Below are positions 1 through 8,329 of a stretch of DNA of 55,519 nt, one piece after another. This DNA comes from Chitinophagaceae bacterium. Its GTDB lineage: Bacteria > Bacteroidota > Bacteroidia > Chitinophagales > Chitinophagaceae. Position 1 is the first letter of the stretch. Each line of letters begins with the position of its first letter. Below the pieces are notes generated by a model. The model did not search any database, was not told where the DNA came from, and worked only from the letters and a program-made list of their open reading frames with translations. The stretch spans positions 1-55,519 of the forward strand of contig JAEUVK010000174.1 of the NCBI GenBank assembly GCA_016787135.1, given 5' to 3'. The position numbers and the translations under genes were made by a program.

Positions 1-1093
1 CGCCAATATCTGGTATGCGGCGGGTATATTCATGTTATTGCTGGTTTTTCCTTTTTCTGCTAATATTAAAGGAACTGAATCCATCATCAAACTGGGCCCA
101 TTCAATTTTCAACCGGCAGAGTTCTGCAAGATCAGCGTAGCACTTGCATTGGCTAAATATCTTTCCCGACCGGAGACTGATTTCAGCCAGACCCGTTCGC
201 AGTTGATCGCCGCAGGTATTTCATTGTTTCCTGCCGCAATAACCATCATGCAAAAAGAAACCGGCCTTGCGCTTGTTTTCTTTTCTTTCTTTCTGGTCAT
301 GTACCGGGAAGGGTTACCATCCGGCATTCTCATTATCGGGTTTGCTACCGGCACATTGGTGGTAGCCACATTATTGCTGGAAAAAAACACATTGGCGATC
401 ATACTCACCGGGTTAGCGATAATTGTCGCCTATTTCATGCGGAAGCAGATCAAAAGAAACAAAGCAGTTCTCTTCAGGATAATACTTATATGGTTCCTCT
501 GCGTAGGCATTCAGCGATTCGGCGTGCCTGTTATTTTTAAAAACGTTTTGGCCAAACACCAGGTCGAAAGGATCTACAGTACCATAGGAAGAGATGTACC
601 CGAAGAATACATGAAGGGAGAAGTACCGGGCGAAACTAGAAAAGCGGTGAACACTGCTGACTACAACGTTAAGCAATCGAAAATTGCTATCGGGAGCGGT
701 GGCGCATTCGGTAAAGGGTTGTTGAAAGGAACACAGACCCGCTACGGATTTGTGCCCGAACAGCGAACCGATTTTATTTTCGATACCATTGGTGAGGGCT
801 TTGGTTTCCTGGGCAGTTTTATACTGCTGAGTATTTACTTATTACTTTTATTCCGTATTGTCACAGTAGCCGAACGGCAACGAAGTGTATTCAGCCGCTG
901 TTATGGATATGGCGTCGCAGCCGTATTCTTTTTCCATATGGCCATTAACGTGGCTATGACGGTAGGCTTGGCCCCTGTGATCGGTATCCCTTTACCCTTT
1001 ATCAGCTATGGCGGCACATCGCTACTTACTTTCACGATCTTGCTTTTTATTCTGATACGCCTTGATGCCGACCGGCAGATGGTTTTGCGTTGA
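1..1093 (+). CDS. rodA: Rod shape-determining SEDS protein RodA (5' partial)
   Basis: This is the C-terminal part of a SEDS-family peptidoglycan glycosyltransferase of the RodA/FtsW/SpoVE group, which polymerises lipid II in the inner membrane during cell elongation. The reading frame is open from base 2, so the true start lies outside the window and the ATG at 32 is internal. Family signatures seen are the GPFNFQPAEFCK segment, the extracytoplasmic segment around QSKIAIGSGGAFGKG and GFVPEQRTDFIF, and the C-terminal PLPFISYGGTS motif. Many hydrophobic segments fit a polytopic membrane protein. RodA is preferred to FtsW because of the GxFGKG...QxRxxFVPEQRTDFIF form, but the two are close. The partner PBP2 gene would be expected just upstream. 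Confidence 0.9.
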   Translation, partial: ANIWYAAGIFMLLLVFPFSANIKGTESIIKLGPFNFQPAEFCKISVALALAKYLSRPETDFSQTRSQLIAAGISLFPAAITIMQKETGLALVFFSFFLVMYREGLPSGILIIGFATGTLVVATLLLEKNTLAIILTGLAIIVAYFMRKQIKRNKAVLFRIILIWFLCVGIQRFGVPVIFKNVLAKHQVERIYSTIGRDVPEEYMKGEVPGETRKAVNTADYNVKQSKIAIGSGGAFGKGLLKGTQTRYGFVPEQRTDFIFDTIGEGFGFLGSFILLSIYLLLLFRIVTVAERQRSVFSRCYGYGVAAVFFFHMAINVAMTVGLAPVIGIPLPFISYGGTSLLTFTILLFILIRLDADRQMVLR

Positions 1094-1142
1094 TGAACAG
1101 AATTATTGAAGCTGATATCGCTAATTAACAGAAATTAGCGTG

Positions 1143-1877
1143 ATGAAAATAATCCCGCTTTCTGAAGGCACATTCACCATAGACAAATCAAAACTCTTTA
1201 TCCCGTTTGACCAGAAAAATGAGGACCTGCAATCAAGGCCCGTGGGCAGCCTGCTGGTCGAGATTCAGCCTTTTGTTATCGTCACTTCAAAAGATATACT
1301 GCTGCTCGATATGGGCCTCGGGTTTTCTCATAATGGCAAAATGCAGATACATCAGAATCTTATTAATGCCGGTATTGAACCTTCGCAAGTCACAAAAGTT
1401 TTATTGACACATTTACACAAAGATCATGCAGGTGGCGTATCGGAAGAAAGTGATCATAAAAAACTAAGTTTCCCAAACGCCCTTTACTATTTGCAGGAAA
1501 GAGAACTGAATTTTGCCTTTGAAACTGGTATGCCTTCTTTTATTCCGGGAGAGCTGGAAGTATTGAAGAATTCGGGACAGGTAATATTGCTGAATGAAGA
1601 TACAGGAACAATAGACGAGTATATATCGTATGAGCTCACAGGCGCTCATTCCCCTTTCCACCAGGTACTCTGGATAAAGGAAAAGGGTGAGACGATCTTC
1701 TTTGGTGGTGATGATGCACCGCAGCTTCAGCAAATGAAGCACCGTTTTATAGCCAAATATGATTTCGATGGTAAAAAAGCAATGGAGTTGCGCCGAAAAT
1801 GGTGGGGACAAGGACAACAGGAAAAATGGACCTTCTTATTTTACCATGATGTAAAGAACCCTGTCTGGAAATTTTAA
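1143..1877 (+). CDS. Metallo-beta-lactamase-fold hydrolase
   Basis: This is a predicted cytoplasmic MBL-fold metal hydrolase of 244 residues. The HLHKDHAGG motif (H90, H92, D94, H95) is the canonical dinuclear metal site. A later GAHSPFHQ histidine and the GGDDAP aspartate supply further ligands. It has no signal peptide. The substrate cannot be read from the sequence; relatives include lactonases, glyoxalase II and quorum-quenching enzymes. I chose the ATG at 1143; a GTG directly before it at 1140 is in frame and cannot be excluded. It follows rodA by about 50 bp in the same direction and may be co-transcribed. Confidence 0.8.
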   Translation: MKIIPLSEGTFTIDKSKLFIPFDQKNEDLQSRPVGSLLVEIQPFVIVTSKDILLLDMGLGFSHNGKMQIHQNLINAGIEPSQVTKVLLTHLHKDHAGGVSEESDHKKLSFPNALYYLQERELNFAFETGMPSFIPGELEVLKNSGQVILLNEDTGTIDEYISYELTGAHSPFHQVLWIKEKGETIFFGGDDAPQLQQMKHRFIAKYDFDGKKAMELRRKWWGQGQQEKWTFLFYHDVKNPVWKF

Positions 1878-1977
1878 TGATAGAACCCTCAATAAAACAA
1901 TAAAGGCCTGCCCTGAAAAGAGCCGGCCGTTGCTAACCTATGAAAAACACCATTTCAAAGATATATAAAAACAATAT

Positions 1978-2409
1978 CTAGAATACTCTGTTTACCCTGC
2001 GCTTCAATGGACGGTTGGGATTGTTGCGCATTCGTTGTTCCTGTCTCAGCCTCTGGATCTCTTTGACAAATATATCCTGATGAGCATAGACCTGGTTACC
2101 TCTTTTCTCTCCGACGATATCCCTGAATTGGGGTCTGTAACGAAGCCTTAGCTCGACAATCTTTTGCTGAAGTACTAACCTGTCACCCCTGTTTTCCCTA
2201 ATGGTTTGTACCCACTCTCTGAAGTATTTCGAAAAAATAGGCGTAAACTTTTCAGCTTCATCTTTCGACAGATCCAATCGCTTCTGAATATATTCAGTCA
2301 TTTTATCTCTAACCTTGTCACCCACCTCGTTCTCGTCACCTTCCTCCTGTGCAAAAAGCGGGACGCTGGTGACAAACAATAAATTCAATATGAATAATAA
2401 TTTTTTCAT
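1978..2409 (-). CDS. Small periplasmic protein, third gene of ECF sigma operon
   Basis: This 143-residue protein has a clear signal peptide (MKKLLFILNLLFVTSVPLFA, cleaved before QEE) and a charged, mostly helical mature part. The mature part contains KLDLSKDEAEKF-like text (here RLDLSKDEAEKF), Arg/Lys-rich helices and a basic tail. The composition recalls periplasmic helical stress sensors of the CpxP/Spy/ZraP type, but I see no LTxxQ motif, so homology is not established. It lies 10 bp after the anti-sigma gene and on the same strand, so it is probably the last gene of a sigma / anti-sigma / periplasmic sensor operon. A role in modulating the anti-sigma factor is inference. Confidence 0.65.
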   Translation of the reverse strand: MKKLLFILNLLFVTSVPLFAQEEGDENEVGDKVRDKMTEYIQKRLDLSKDEAEKFTPIFSKYFREWVQTIRENRGDRLVLQQKIVELRLRYRPQFRDIVGEKRGNQVYAHQDIFVKEIQRLRQEQRMRNNPNRPLKRRVNRVF

Positions 2410-2419
2410 TTTACCCCCC

Positions 2420-3340
2420 TTAATTCAAAAAAAGATCATCGCTACTCTCATCCGCTATACTGGCTTCGGTTGTTTCCAGGAACTGTTGCAACTCTTCCTC
2501 TGGTATATCCTTGATCAACTCTTTGATCTCTTCTGTTTCCTTCTTGATATCTGTCGTTGCCACAACCGGAGATTCTTCATCTATCAAATTTACAAACTGA
2601 TCGATCTCCTCCTGGCTTACCTTCTTCATATCAATGATACCAGCAAATGGCTTTTCTGTAGTACTCGCCGAACCAGGTTTCTTAAAGATCAATAACCCTG
2701 AAACAGCCACAAAACTGATCACCACGGCCGCCGCTGCATAACGGAACCATCTCTGTTTTGTGATAGAAATAGAAACGACTTTACCTGCAGGTTTGACTAT
2801 ATTCTCATGTCCTGCTTTATCCAGACTATCAAAATATCCCTGCGGCACACTATACGGAATCTCTTTTTTTAATCTGCTTAGTAATGGTGAAAGCGTTTCC
2901 AGTTCTTCTGCCGCATTTTTATCGATATCTTTCATCACTCCGGCTTCTGTTGCCAATTTCTGAAAATACCCCTTTGGTACAGCATAAGGGTTTTCTTTTG
3001 AAATACTGCTCAGGAATGGAGACAAATGGTTCAATTCTTCTGTAGCATCTTTTGCTTCCAAAGCTTTGATGCGGCGAAGTACCTGTTCTGCCAACCCTTC
3101 AAAATACCCTTCAGGCAGTGTATAAACTGAGCCTTTTGTATTCCCGGTGAACACAGAGGTCAGATGCCGCAGTTCTTCGGTTGCATTAGTGGCTTCCAGA
3201 GCTTTGATGCGGCGCATCACCTGTTCAGCTAACTGTTCAAAATACCTGACCGGGACATGGTAGATATTTTGGACACCCGCATTAGCAAGCAGGCTTTGCA
3301 ACTCCCTTAATTCCTGTAATATGTTGTCTCTCTGTGCCAT
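2420..3340 (-). CDS. Putative anti-sigma factor with four N-terminal repeats
   Basis: This 306-residue single-pass membrane protein lies 36 bp after an ECF sigma gene and is probably its anti-sigma factor; that role is inferred from position and topology. The cytoplasmic part (1-195) holds four repeats of about 45 residues. Each carries a PxGYF-type motif, at P30 (variant PVRYF), P76, P122 and P166, followed by helical ExL..L text. The transmembrane helix is about 199-219 (YAAAAVVISFVAVSGLLIF). The acidic C-terminal part (about 220-306) would face the periplasm. Repeats one and two share nearly identical text (EQV.RRIKALEA), which suggests a recent internal duplication. No zinc-binding ZAS motif (HxxxCxxC) is seen. 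Confidence 0.65.
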   Translation of the reverse strand: MAQRDNILQELRELQSLLANAGVQNIYHVPVRYFEQLAEQVMRRIKALEATNATEELRHLTSVFTGNTKGSVYTLPEGYFEGLAEQVLRRIKALEAKDATEELNHLSPFLSSISKENPYAVPKGYFQKLATEAGVMKDIDKNAAEELETLSPLLSRLKKEIPYSVPQGYFDSLDKAGHENIVKPAGKVVSISITKQRWFRYAAAAVVISFVAVSGLLIFKKPGSASTTEKPFAGIIDMKKVSQEEIDQFVNLIDEESPVVATTDIKKETEEIKELIKDIPEEELQQFLETTEASIADESSDDLFLN

Positions 3341-3376
3341 TTTTACATTTATGAGACGCTATCGGAGTCTTAAAGT

Positions 3377-3931
3377 TTAATGGTTGGTGATATAATCTTC
3401 AATTTTTTTGACTGCATGGTGGTAACTAGCTTTAAGGGCTCCTTCGCTGGTTTCCAGCACCCGGCTCATCTCTTCATAAGGCATCTCTTCATAATACCTC
3501 AAACTGAACACAACCCTCTGTTTTTCAGGTAATTGTTGGATTGCCAATTGCAGCTTCCACTCTAGTTTATTGGCATCAAAATTCTGGTCAGCCTTGATCT
3601 TATTGCTCAAACCTGTTTCTACATCGCTAAGGCTAACCGCAGCTTTCTTTTTTTGTTGTTCGAGGAAGGTCAGGCACTCATTGGTTCCTATACGGTATAA
3701 CCAGGTATAAAGCTGGCTGTCTTCCCTGAAATTCTCCAGGCCTTTCCATACCCGGATCAGCACATTCTGCAGTACATCGTTGGCATCCTCATGGTCCACT
3801 ACCATGCGACGGATGTGCCAGTATAGTTTTTCCTGGTATTTTTTGATAATGGCCGTGTAGGCTCTTTCCTTAGTGGCCGGGTCACGAAACTGAACTAAAA
3901 GTTCATTATCTGAAACAGAGGTTAGCGACAT
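3377..3931 (-). CDS. ECF-type RNA polymerase sigma factor
   Basis: This is a sigma-70 family extracytoplasmic-function factor of 184 residues that directs RNA polymerase to a stress- or envelope-related regulon. Region 2 is at about residues 9-68 (YHRDxxD-like DHEDANDVLQNVLIRVWKGL). Region 4 is at about 127-181 (LPEKQRVVFSLRYYEEMPYEEMS, then a helix-turn-helix ending KASYHHAVKKIEDYI). Length and two-domain layout are typical of the group. It is the first gene of a three-gene minus-strand operon with the repeat-containing membrane protein and the small periplasmic protein. Sigma factors of this type often drive their own operon, but no matching promoter motif could be recognised. Confidence 0.92.
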   Translation of the reverse strand: MSLTSVSDNELLVQFRDPATKERAYTAIIKKYQEKLYWHIRRMVVDHEDANDVLQNVLIRVWKGLENFREDSQLYTWLYRIGTNECLTFLEQQKKKAAVSLSDVETGLSNKIKADQNFDANKLEWKLQLAIQQLPEKQRVVFSLRYYEEMPYEEMSRVLETSEGALKASYHHAVKKIEDYITNH

Positions 3932-3990
3932 GTGGTTGGTTTGGGATAGATTAGATTAGCCGGCATTCTGTTTGTTTAATCCTTAAAAAT

Positions 3991-4023
3991 AAAAAAGCAG
4001 GTTCAATTTTGAAAAGAACCTGC
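3991..4023 (-). terminator. Rho-independent terminator after transketolase gene
   Basis: An inverted repeat GCAGGTTC / GAACCTGC (3997-4004 and 4016-4023) has an 11-nt loop. Read on the minus strand it is followed by a run of six T (3991-3996). It lies 22 bp past the stop of the transketolase half and before the sigma gene start, where a minus-strand terminator is needed. Confidence 0.8.
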
Positions 4024-4044
4024 CTGTTTATTTGAAATATTAAC

Positions 4045-5007
4045 TTAACCGTTCTTCTTACGATTGATCACTTTTTCTGCTGCGGCTACAATATCCGGCA
4101 CATCCAATCCATATTTCTTCAGCAATTCTTTTGGGGTTCCGCTTTCCCCGAAAGTATCTTTTGTACCAATATATTCAATGGGTACAGGAAAGTTCCTGGC
4201 AGCGCATTGTGCGATGGCATCGCCCATTCCGCCAATTATATTATGCTCCTCTGCTGTTACTGCACATTTTGTTTTGCGCAATGATGTGAGGATTGCTTCT
4301 TCATCCAGTGGTTTTATGGTATGAATATTCACTACTTCCACACTAATACCTTTTTCCTGTAAAATGACACCGGCCTGTATGGCATTCCATACAAGGTGGC
4401 CGCAGGCGAAAATGCTGACATCGGTCCCTTCAGAGAAGAACTGTGCTTTACCGATTTTAAAATCGGATTCTTTGGTGAAGATCGGCCATGCCGGACGCCC
4501 AAAACGGAGATAAACTGGTCCGACATGATCTGCAACAGCCATAGTAGCTGCTTTCGTTTGCGCATAATCACAGGGAACGATCACCGTCATTCCGGGGAGC
4601 ATTTTCATCAGCCCGATATCTTCCAGTATCTGGTGTGTAGCCCCATCTTCACCCAATGTTACCCCCGCATGAGAGGCACAGATCTTTACATTCTTATTGC
4701 TGTAGGCAATGCTTTGTCTTATCTGGTCATATACCCGGCCGGTTGAAAAGTTGGCAAACGTAGTTGTGTAAGGGATCTTTCCTCCGATGGTCAACCCGGC
4801 GGCAATACCCATCATATTGGCTTCTGCAATACCACACTGAATGAAACGTTCAGGAAATTCTTTAATGAACTGCTGCAGCTTCATAGAACCAGCAAGGTCT
4901 GCTGTCAATGCAATGATATTGGAATTTTTGCGTGCTGCTTCTGCGATTCCGTCGCCAAAACCGCTGCGTGTGTCTTTTGTACCGGTTGATTGAATTTCTT
5001 TGAGCAT
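4045..5007 (-). CDS. Transketolase, C-terminal (pyrimidine-binding) subunit
   Basis: This 320-residue protein matches the C-terminal half of split transketolases: the pyrimidine (PYR) domain followed by the transketolase C-terminal domain. The text ERFIQCGIAEANMMGIAAGL includes the glutamate that activates thiamine diphosphate. CASHAGVTLGEDGATHQ is the usual PYR-domain loop, and TAEEHNIIGGMG plus FGESGTPKELL mark the C-terminal domain. Ketol transfer between pentose-phosphate sugars needs the separate N-terminal PP-binding half. In many bacteria with split transketolase that half is the adjacent upstream gene; here the upstream gene is galE, so the partner must be elsewhere. A 1-deoxyxylulose-5-phosphate synthase-like paralogue is a less likely alternative. 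Confidence 0.9.
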   Translation of the reverse strand: MLKEIQSTGTKDTRSGFGDGIAEAARKNSNIIALTADLAGSMKLQQFIKEFPERFIQCGIAEANMMGIAAGLTIGGKIPYTTTFANFSTGRVYDQIRQSIAYSNKNVKICASHAGVTLGEDGATHQILEDIGLMKMLPGMTVIVPCDYAQTKAATMAVADHVGPVYLRFGRPAWPIFTKESDFKIGKAQFFSEGTDVSIFACGHLVWNAIQAGVILQEKGISVEVVNIHTIKPLDEEAILTSLRKTKCAVTAEEHNIIGGMGDAIAQCAARNFPVPIEYIGTKDTFGESGTPKELLKKYGLDVPDIVAAAEKVINRKKNG

Positions 5008-5025
5008 TAGTAGAATTTAGCGGGG

Positions 5026-5033
5026 CAAAAGTA
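5026..5033 (-). promoter_or_regulatory. Candidate -7 promoter element for transketolase half
   Basis: On the minus strand the bases read TACTTTTG, matching the Bacteroidota -7 consensus TAnnTTTG, 18 bp before the start codon. I did not find a clean TTTG -33 element at 19-20 bp, so the assignment rests on the -7 motif alone. Confidence 0.4.
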
Positions 5034-5120
5034 AGGAACTAAGGGTAAGAAAGGGCAATTGACACTAAGCAATTAGCGATCACCCTTACGGCACAGGCTA
5101 TTAGTTGCTTATGCCGGTTA

Positions 5121-6176
5121 TTAGTTCAATTCTACGGGTTTCCCGGAGAAAATAGTGTCATCCGCCTTCAGTCGCTGCTCCCACTCCCAGGCAGTCCGCA
5201 TCATTTCATCAAGAGTGTATTTGGGGTCCCAGCCAAGTTTACTTTTAGCCAGGTCATTATTGGCATAAATGGCTATCACATCGCCCGGACGGCGGGGGCC
5301 AATTTCATAATTGAGTTTAACTCCGCTTATTTTCTCAAACGATTTTATGGCTTCCAATACTGATACGCCATTCCCTGTTCCCAGATTGAAAACTTCACAG
5401 CGGGCTGTATTCTTCTTTTTTTGCAAATACTGGATCGCCAATGTATGTGCATTGGCAATATCAGATACATGAATAAAGTCCCTGATGCAGGAGCCATCAC
5501 GGGTATCATAATCATTGCCATAGACCGTCATCTTATTTAACTTGCCAATAGCTGTTTGTGTGATAGCGGGAACCAGGTTCTGCGGCCTGCCGACCGGCAT
5601 TTCACCGATCAAAATAGATGGATGGGCGCCAACCGGGTTGAAATACCGAAGAAGGATACATTGTGTACCTGCGCTTTTGGCAAACTCATTGATGATCTGT
5701 TCACCCATTTGTTTAGTATAGCCGTAAGGAGACTCGGCAGGTTTCGGCGGGGTCTTTTCCGTTACGATCATCTCATCAGGATTGCCATATACTGTACAGG
5801 AAGAGGAAAAAACAAAATAGGGTACATTGAACTCCTGCACACATTTGAGAAGATTGATGAGGGAATTAAGATTATTCTCAAAATACATTAGTGGCTTTTC
5901 CACTGATTCACCCACTGCTTTATAGGCAGCAAAATGTATGATGCCCTCTATATCTTCGTTTTCCTGGAAAACAGCAAACGTATCATCAAAATTGCAGAGA
6001 TCGACCTTATAGTTCTTGATCTTCTTTCCGGTTATTTTCTCTACACCTTCCAATATCCTTGGATTAGATCTCGAATTGTTATCAATAGAAATAACATCAA
6101 AGCCATTCCCGATAAGATCAACGATGGTATGAGAGCCGATATATCCGCAACCGCCTGCCACTAAGATTTTTGCCAT
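5121..6176 (-). CDS. galE: UDP-glucose 4-epimerase
   Basis: This is a short-chain dehydrogenase/reductase of 351 residues that interconverts UDP-glucose and UDP-galactose in the Leloir pathway, supplying sugars for the cell envelope. The start MAKILVAGGCGYIGSHT holds the NAD-binding GGxGYIGS motif. SSSCTVYG and the catalytic YxxxK (YGYTK) follow, and RYFNPVGAHPS and CIRDFIHVSD are typical of GalE. I chose the ATG at 6176: an upstream in-frame ATG at 6278 would add 34 residues that match nothing and would overlap the phosphate permease gene. It is slightly longer than the E. coli enzyme, within family range. Confidence 0.93.
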   Translation of the reverse strand: MAKILVAGGCGYIGSHTIVDLIGNGFDVISIDNNSRSNPRILEGVEKITGKKIKNYKVDLCNFDDTFAVFQENEDIEGIIHFAAYKAVGESVEKPLMYFENNLNSLINLLKCVQEFNVPYFVFSSSCTVYGNPDEMIVTEKTPPKPAESPYGYTKQMGEQIINEFAKSAGTQCILLRYFNPVGAHPSILIGEMPVGRPQNLVPAITQTAIGKLNKMTVYGNDYDTRDGSCIRDFIHVSDIANAHTLAIQYLQKKKNTARCEVFNLGTGNGVSVLEAIKSFEKISGVKLNYEIGPRRPGDVIAIYANNDLAKSKLGWDPKYTLDEMMRTAWEWEQRLKADDTIFSGKPVELN

Positions 6177-6237
6177 AAAAAATAATTCGTGGCAAAAGTC
6201 TGTATTTTTTTCCAAAAAGAGATTGGAAAGAAAGGTA

Positions 6238-7440
6238 TCAATAGAACAGATGTACCAGGTAGTACACCCCTGCAGCAAGAAGTCCGCTTACCGGTATGGT
6301 CAATATCCATGCCCATATCAGGTTTACTGTAACACCCCAGCGAACAGCAGAAAGACGTTTGGTGGCGCCAACTCCCATGATTGAACCGGTGATAGTATGT
6401 GTGGTACTGACAGGTATCTTCAGTGACTCAGTAACGAATAGAGTAATGGCGCCAGCCGTTTCTGCAGCCACCCCTTCAAACGGTGTTACCTTTGTAATCC
6501 TTGTACCCATTGTTTTCACGATCTTCCAGCCGCCGCTCATAGTACCCAATGCGATAGCAGAATAACAAGCAAGCGGCACCCACCAGACCATATGATTCAG
6601 GGTATATTTATCGGGGTCGGAGGCGATCAATGCTGCCATGATGATCCCCATCACTTTTTGTGCATCGTTACCGCCGTGACCGATACTGAATATGGCGGAA
6701 GAAACCAATTGCAGCCTTTTGAACCAGGAATTGGCCTTGTGTGCATTGAGATTACTAAGGTAAAGTGAAAAAACAGCCATAATGACAACAATAAGGCTAA
6801 TCAGTATCCATTTGAAATTCTGTGAGTGAAAGACCACTTTCAGAAAATAAGACTCATAATGTGATTTCAGTTTTGAAGGATCAGTTTGCAAACTAACGGC
6901 AAGAAAGATGATTATCCCGATTATCAGCAAAGAGGAAAAAAGTTTTGGGCCGTAGCTTTTGCGAAATGAATAAATGAACCATAATGATATCACAAAGGCC
7001 ACTATCATGCCTACCAGTGGTGCCAGGATGATAAAAGCAGCTGTTTTGATCACCGGTTCAGAGTTCACGGCACCAAATCCTCCGGCATGAGCAATAGCCG
7101 CTCCTGCAAATCCGCCAATCAATGTATGTGACGATGATGAGGGGATGCCACGCCACCAGGTGAAAAGGTTCCAGGCTATAGCAGCGATCAATCCGGCAAA
7201 GATCACTTCAAGGGTAATAAAGTCCTGCTTTACTGTTTTGGCGATCGTATTGGCCACCCCATGATCTTTAAAAATGAAGAAAGCAATAAAATTGAATAAA
7301 GCCGCCCACAAGACAGCCTGAAAAGGTGTCAGCACTTTGGTAGAAACGACGGTTGCAATGGAGTTGGCTGCATCATGAAAGCCGTTTATATAATCAAAGA
7401 TCAGCGCTAAAGCTATGATGACGATAAGAAAAGTGGTCAT
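6238..7440 (-). CDS. pitA: PiT-family inorganic phosphate transporter
   Basis: This 400-residue inner-membrane permease imports inorganic phosphate (usually as a metal-phosphate complex) driven by a cation gradient. Both inverted PiT repeats are visible: DYINGFHDAANSIATVVST near the N-terminus and GHGGNDAQKVMGI plus SLKIPVSTTHTITGSIMGVG in the second half. The ten or so hydrophobic segments fit the family. It lies 38 bp after a DUF47 gene on the same strand, the usual PiT/DUF47 pair. The divergent neighbour across the intergenic region is a phosphate-porin-like protein, which supports phosphate as substrate. The symbol follows the family; the exact orthologue is not proven. Confidence 0.92.
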   Translation of the reverse strand: MTTFLIVIIALALIFDYINGFHDAANSIATVVSTKVLTPFQAVLWAALFNFIAFFIFKDHGVANTIAKTVKQDFITLEVIFAGLIAAIAWNLFTWWRGIPSSSSHTLIGGFAGAAIAHAGGFGAVNSEPVIKTAAFIILAPLVGMIVAFVISLWFIYSFRKSYGPKLFSSLLIIGIIIFLAVSLQTDPSKLKSHYESYFLKVVFHSQNFKWILISLIVVIMAVFSLYLSNLNAHKANSWFKRLQLVSSAIFSIGHGGNDAQKVMGIIMAALIASDPDKYTLNHMVWWVPLACYSAIALGTMSGGWKIVKTMGTRITKVTPFEGVAAETAGAITLFVTESLKIPVSTTHTITGSIMGVGATKRLSAVRWGVTVNLIWAWILTIPVSGLLAAGVYYLVHLFY

Positions 7441-7478
7441 AAAGTTGATTTGCCAATTAGCAATATGCTGATTTGATT

Positions 7479-8129
7479 TTAGGCATATTTAATAATGATA
7501 GACTCGATCACATTGCTTGCGTCTTCACATTTATCAGTCACGATCTCCATTACCTGGTAGATCTCTCTTTTCTTGATCACTTCTTTGGCATCAGGTTCCG
7601 TGGCAAATAGTCTTTCAATACTCATGTCGAAAATGTCATCGGCCTGGTTCTCTATGCTGTTGATCTTTACCAGTGCTTCCGTGATATTGCGCATGTTCTT
7701 CATATTCCTGAGCTCAAGCACGGCATTGCGTATCTGGTGGGCACCCTGTTCTATTAACTCCGCCATCTTCTGCATGCCCATATCGTTGGGGTTCACCCGG
7801 TAGAAGTTGATCTTCTTGGCAGAAGCATAAATGTAGTCGGCAATATCATCCAGCGAGGTAGCGAGGTAGTGGATATCCTCCCGGTCAAACGGGGTAATAA
7901 AATTGCGTCCAAGTTCAGTGAATACGCTATGGGTCAGTTCATCATTGGCATGTTCCAGATCCTCAATCTTGGCGATCAGTGAGGCCCGCTTATCAAAATC
8001 CGTTTCAGCCACTACATCCTTCATTACTGTGCCCATTTTCGCTACATTATCCGCCACCTGCTCAAACAGTTCGAAGAATATCCTGTTCTTCGGCATGAAG
8101 ATCTTTAGAAAAGAATTGAGTCCTGCCAT
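7479..8129 (-). CDS. DUF47 / PhoU-like protein, Pit accessory
   Basis: This 216-residue helical protein belongs to the DUF47 (PhoU-related) family. Typical text includes FFELFEQVADNVAKM, a middle segment THSVFTELGRNFITPFDREDIHYLATSLDDIADYI, and a C-terminal helix around EIYQVMEIVTDKCEDASNVIESI. The FxREDI and DDIxDxI acidic motifs bind metal in PhoU relatives. It is the first gene of a two-gene operon with the PiT permease. Family members are thought to regulate the transporter, which is the likely job here. Confidence 0.88.
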   Translation of the reverse strand: MAGLNSFLKIFMPKNRIFFELFEQVADNVAKMGTVMKDVVAETDFDKRASLIAKIEDLEHANDELTHSVFTELGRNFITPFDREDIHYLATSLDDIADYIYASAKKINFYRVNPNDMGMQKMAELIEQGAHQIRNAVLELRNMKNMRNITEALVKINSIENQADDIFDMSIERLFATEPDAKEVIKKREIYQVMEIVTDKCEDASNVIESIIIKYA

Positions 8130-8329
8130 AAAAGTATGTTTTGCTTCCTCTGCTTCAGGAAGGTTTGCGAAATTACCCGCTTAGCCCAAGCAGCCCTCCG
8201 ATCCGGGCAGAGTTAATGATTATTTAATATTGAAATAATGATTTGATAACAGGCAGGTAACACAGAAGTATTACATGCTATTCTACCTTGCGGCCGCTTT
8301 TAACACTGTTATTTTAATATTATCAAATA
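8130..8329. promoter_or_regulatory. Divergent control region between pit operon and porin
   Basis: This 200-bp gene-free stretch separates the minus-strand DUF47-pit operon from the plus-strand porin. It contains the Pho-box-like repeat listed separately, a strongly AT-rich tract (about 8213-8247) and a second AT-rich tract just before the porin start. On the minus strand TAATTTCG, one mismatch from TAnnTTTG, could serve the DUF47 gene. No ORF is convincing inside it. Confidence 0.5.
8245..8262 (+). promoter_or_regulatory. Pho-box-like direct repeat upstream of porin
   Basis: GATAACA (8245-8251) and GGTAACA (8256-8262) are separated by four bases. This 7-4-7 direct repeat with 11-bp period is the architecture of PhoB/PhoP boxes. 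A -10-like TACATG begins ten bases after the box, putting a start site near 8284, about 46 bases before the porin ATG. The regulator is not in the window, so assignment to PhoB/PhoP is inference from geometry and gene content. Confidence 0.6.

Noticed and set aside
1895..1935. GGCC-rich imperfect hairpin between the MBL gene and the minus-strand operon as a terminator
   Set aside because: Only the outer GGCC pairs well; the centre (TGCCCTGAAAAGAGCC) has mismatches and no T run follows on either strand.
5066..5111. Imperfect inverted repeat TAAGCAATTAG / CTATTAGTTGCTTA after galE as a terminator
   Set aside because: The arms are AT-rich with mismatches and the loop is long (about 20 bases), with no T tract in the minus direction.
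6177..6278. N-terminal extension of GalE
   Set aside because: The 34 extra residues precede the canonical NAD-binding start and would overlap the pit gene; they do not look like a domain or a signal peptide.
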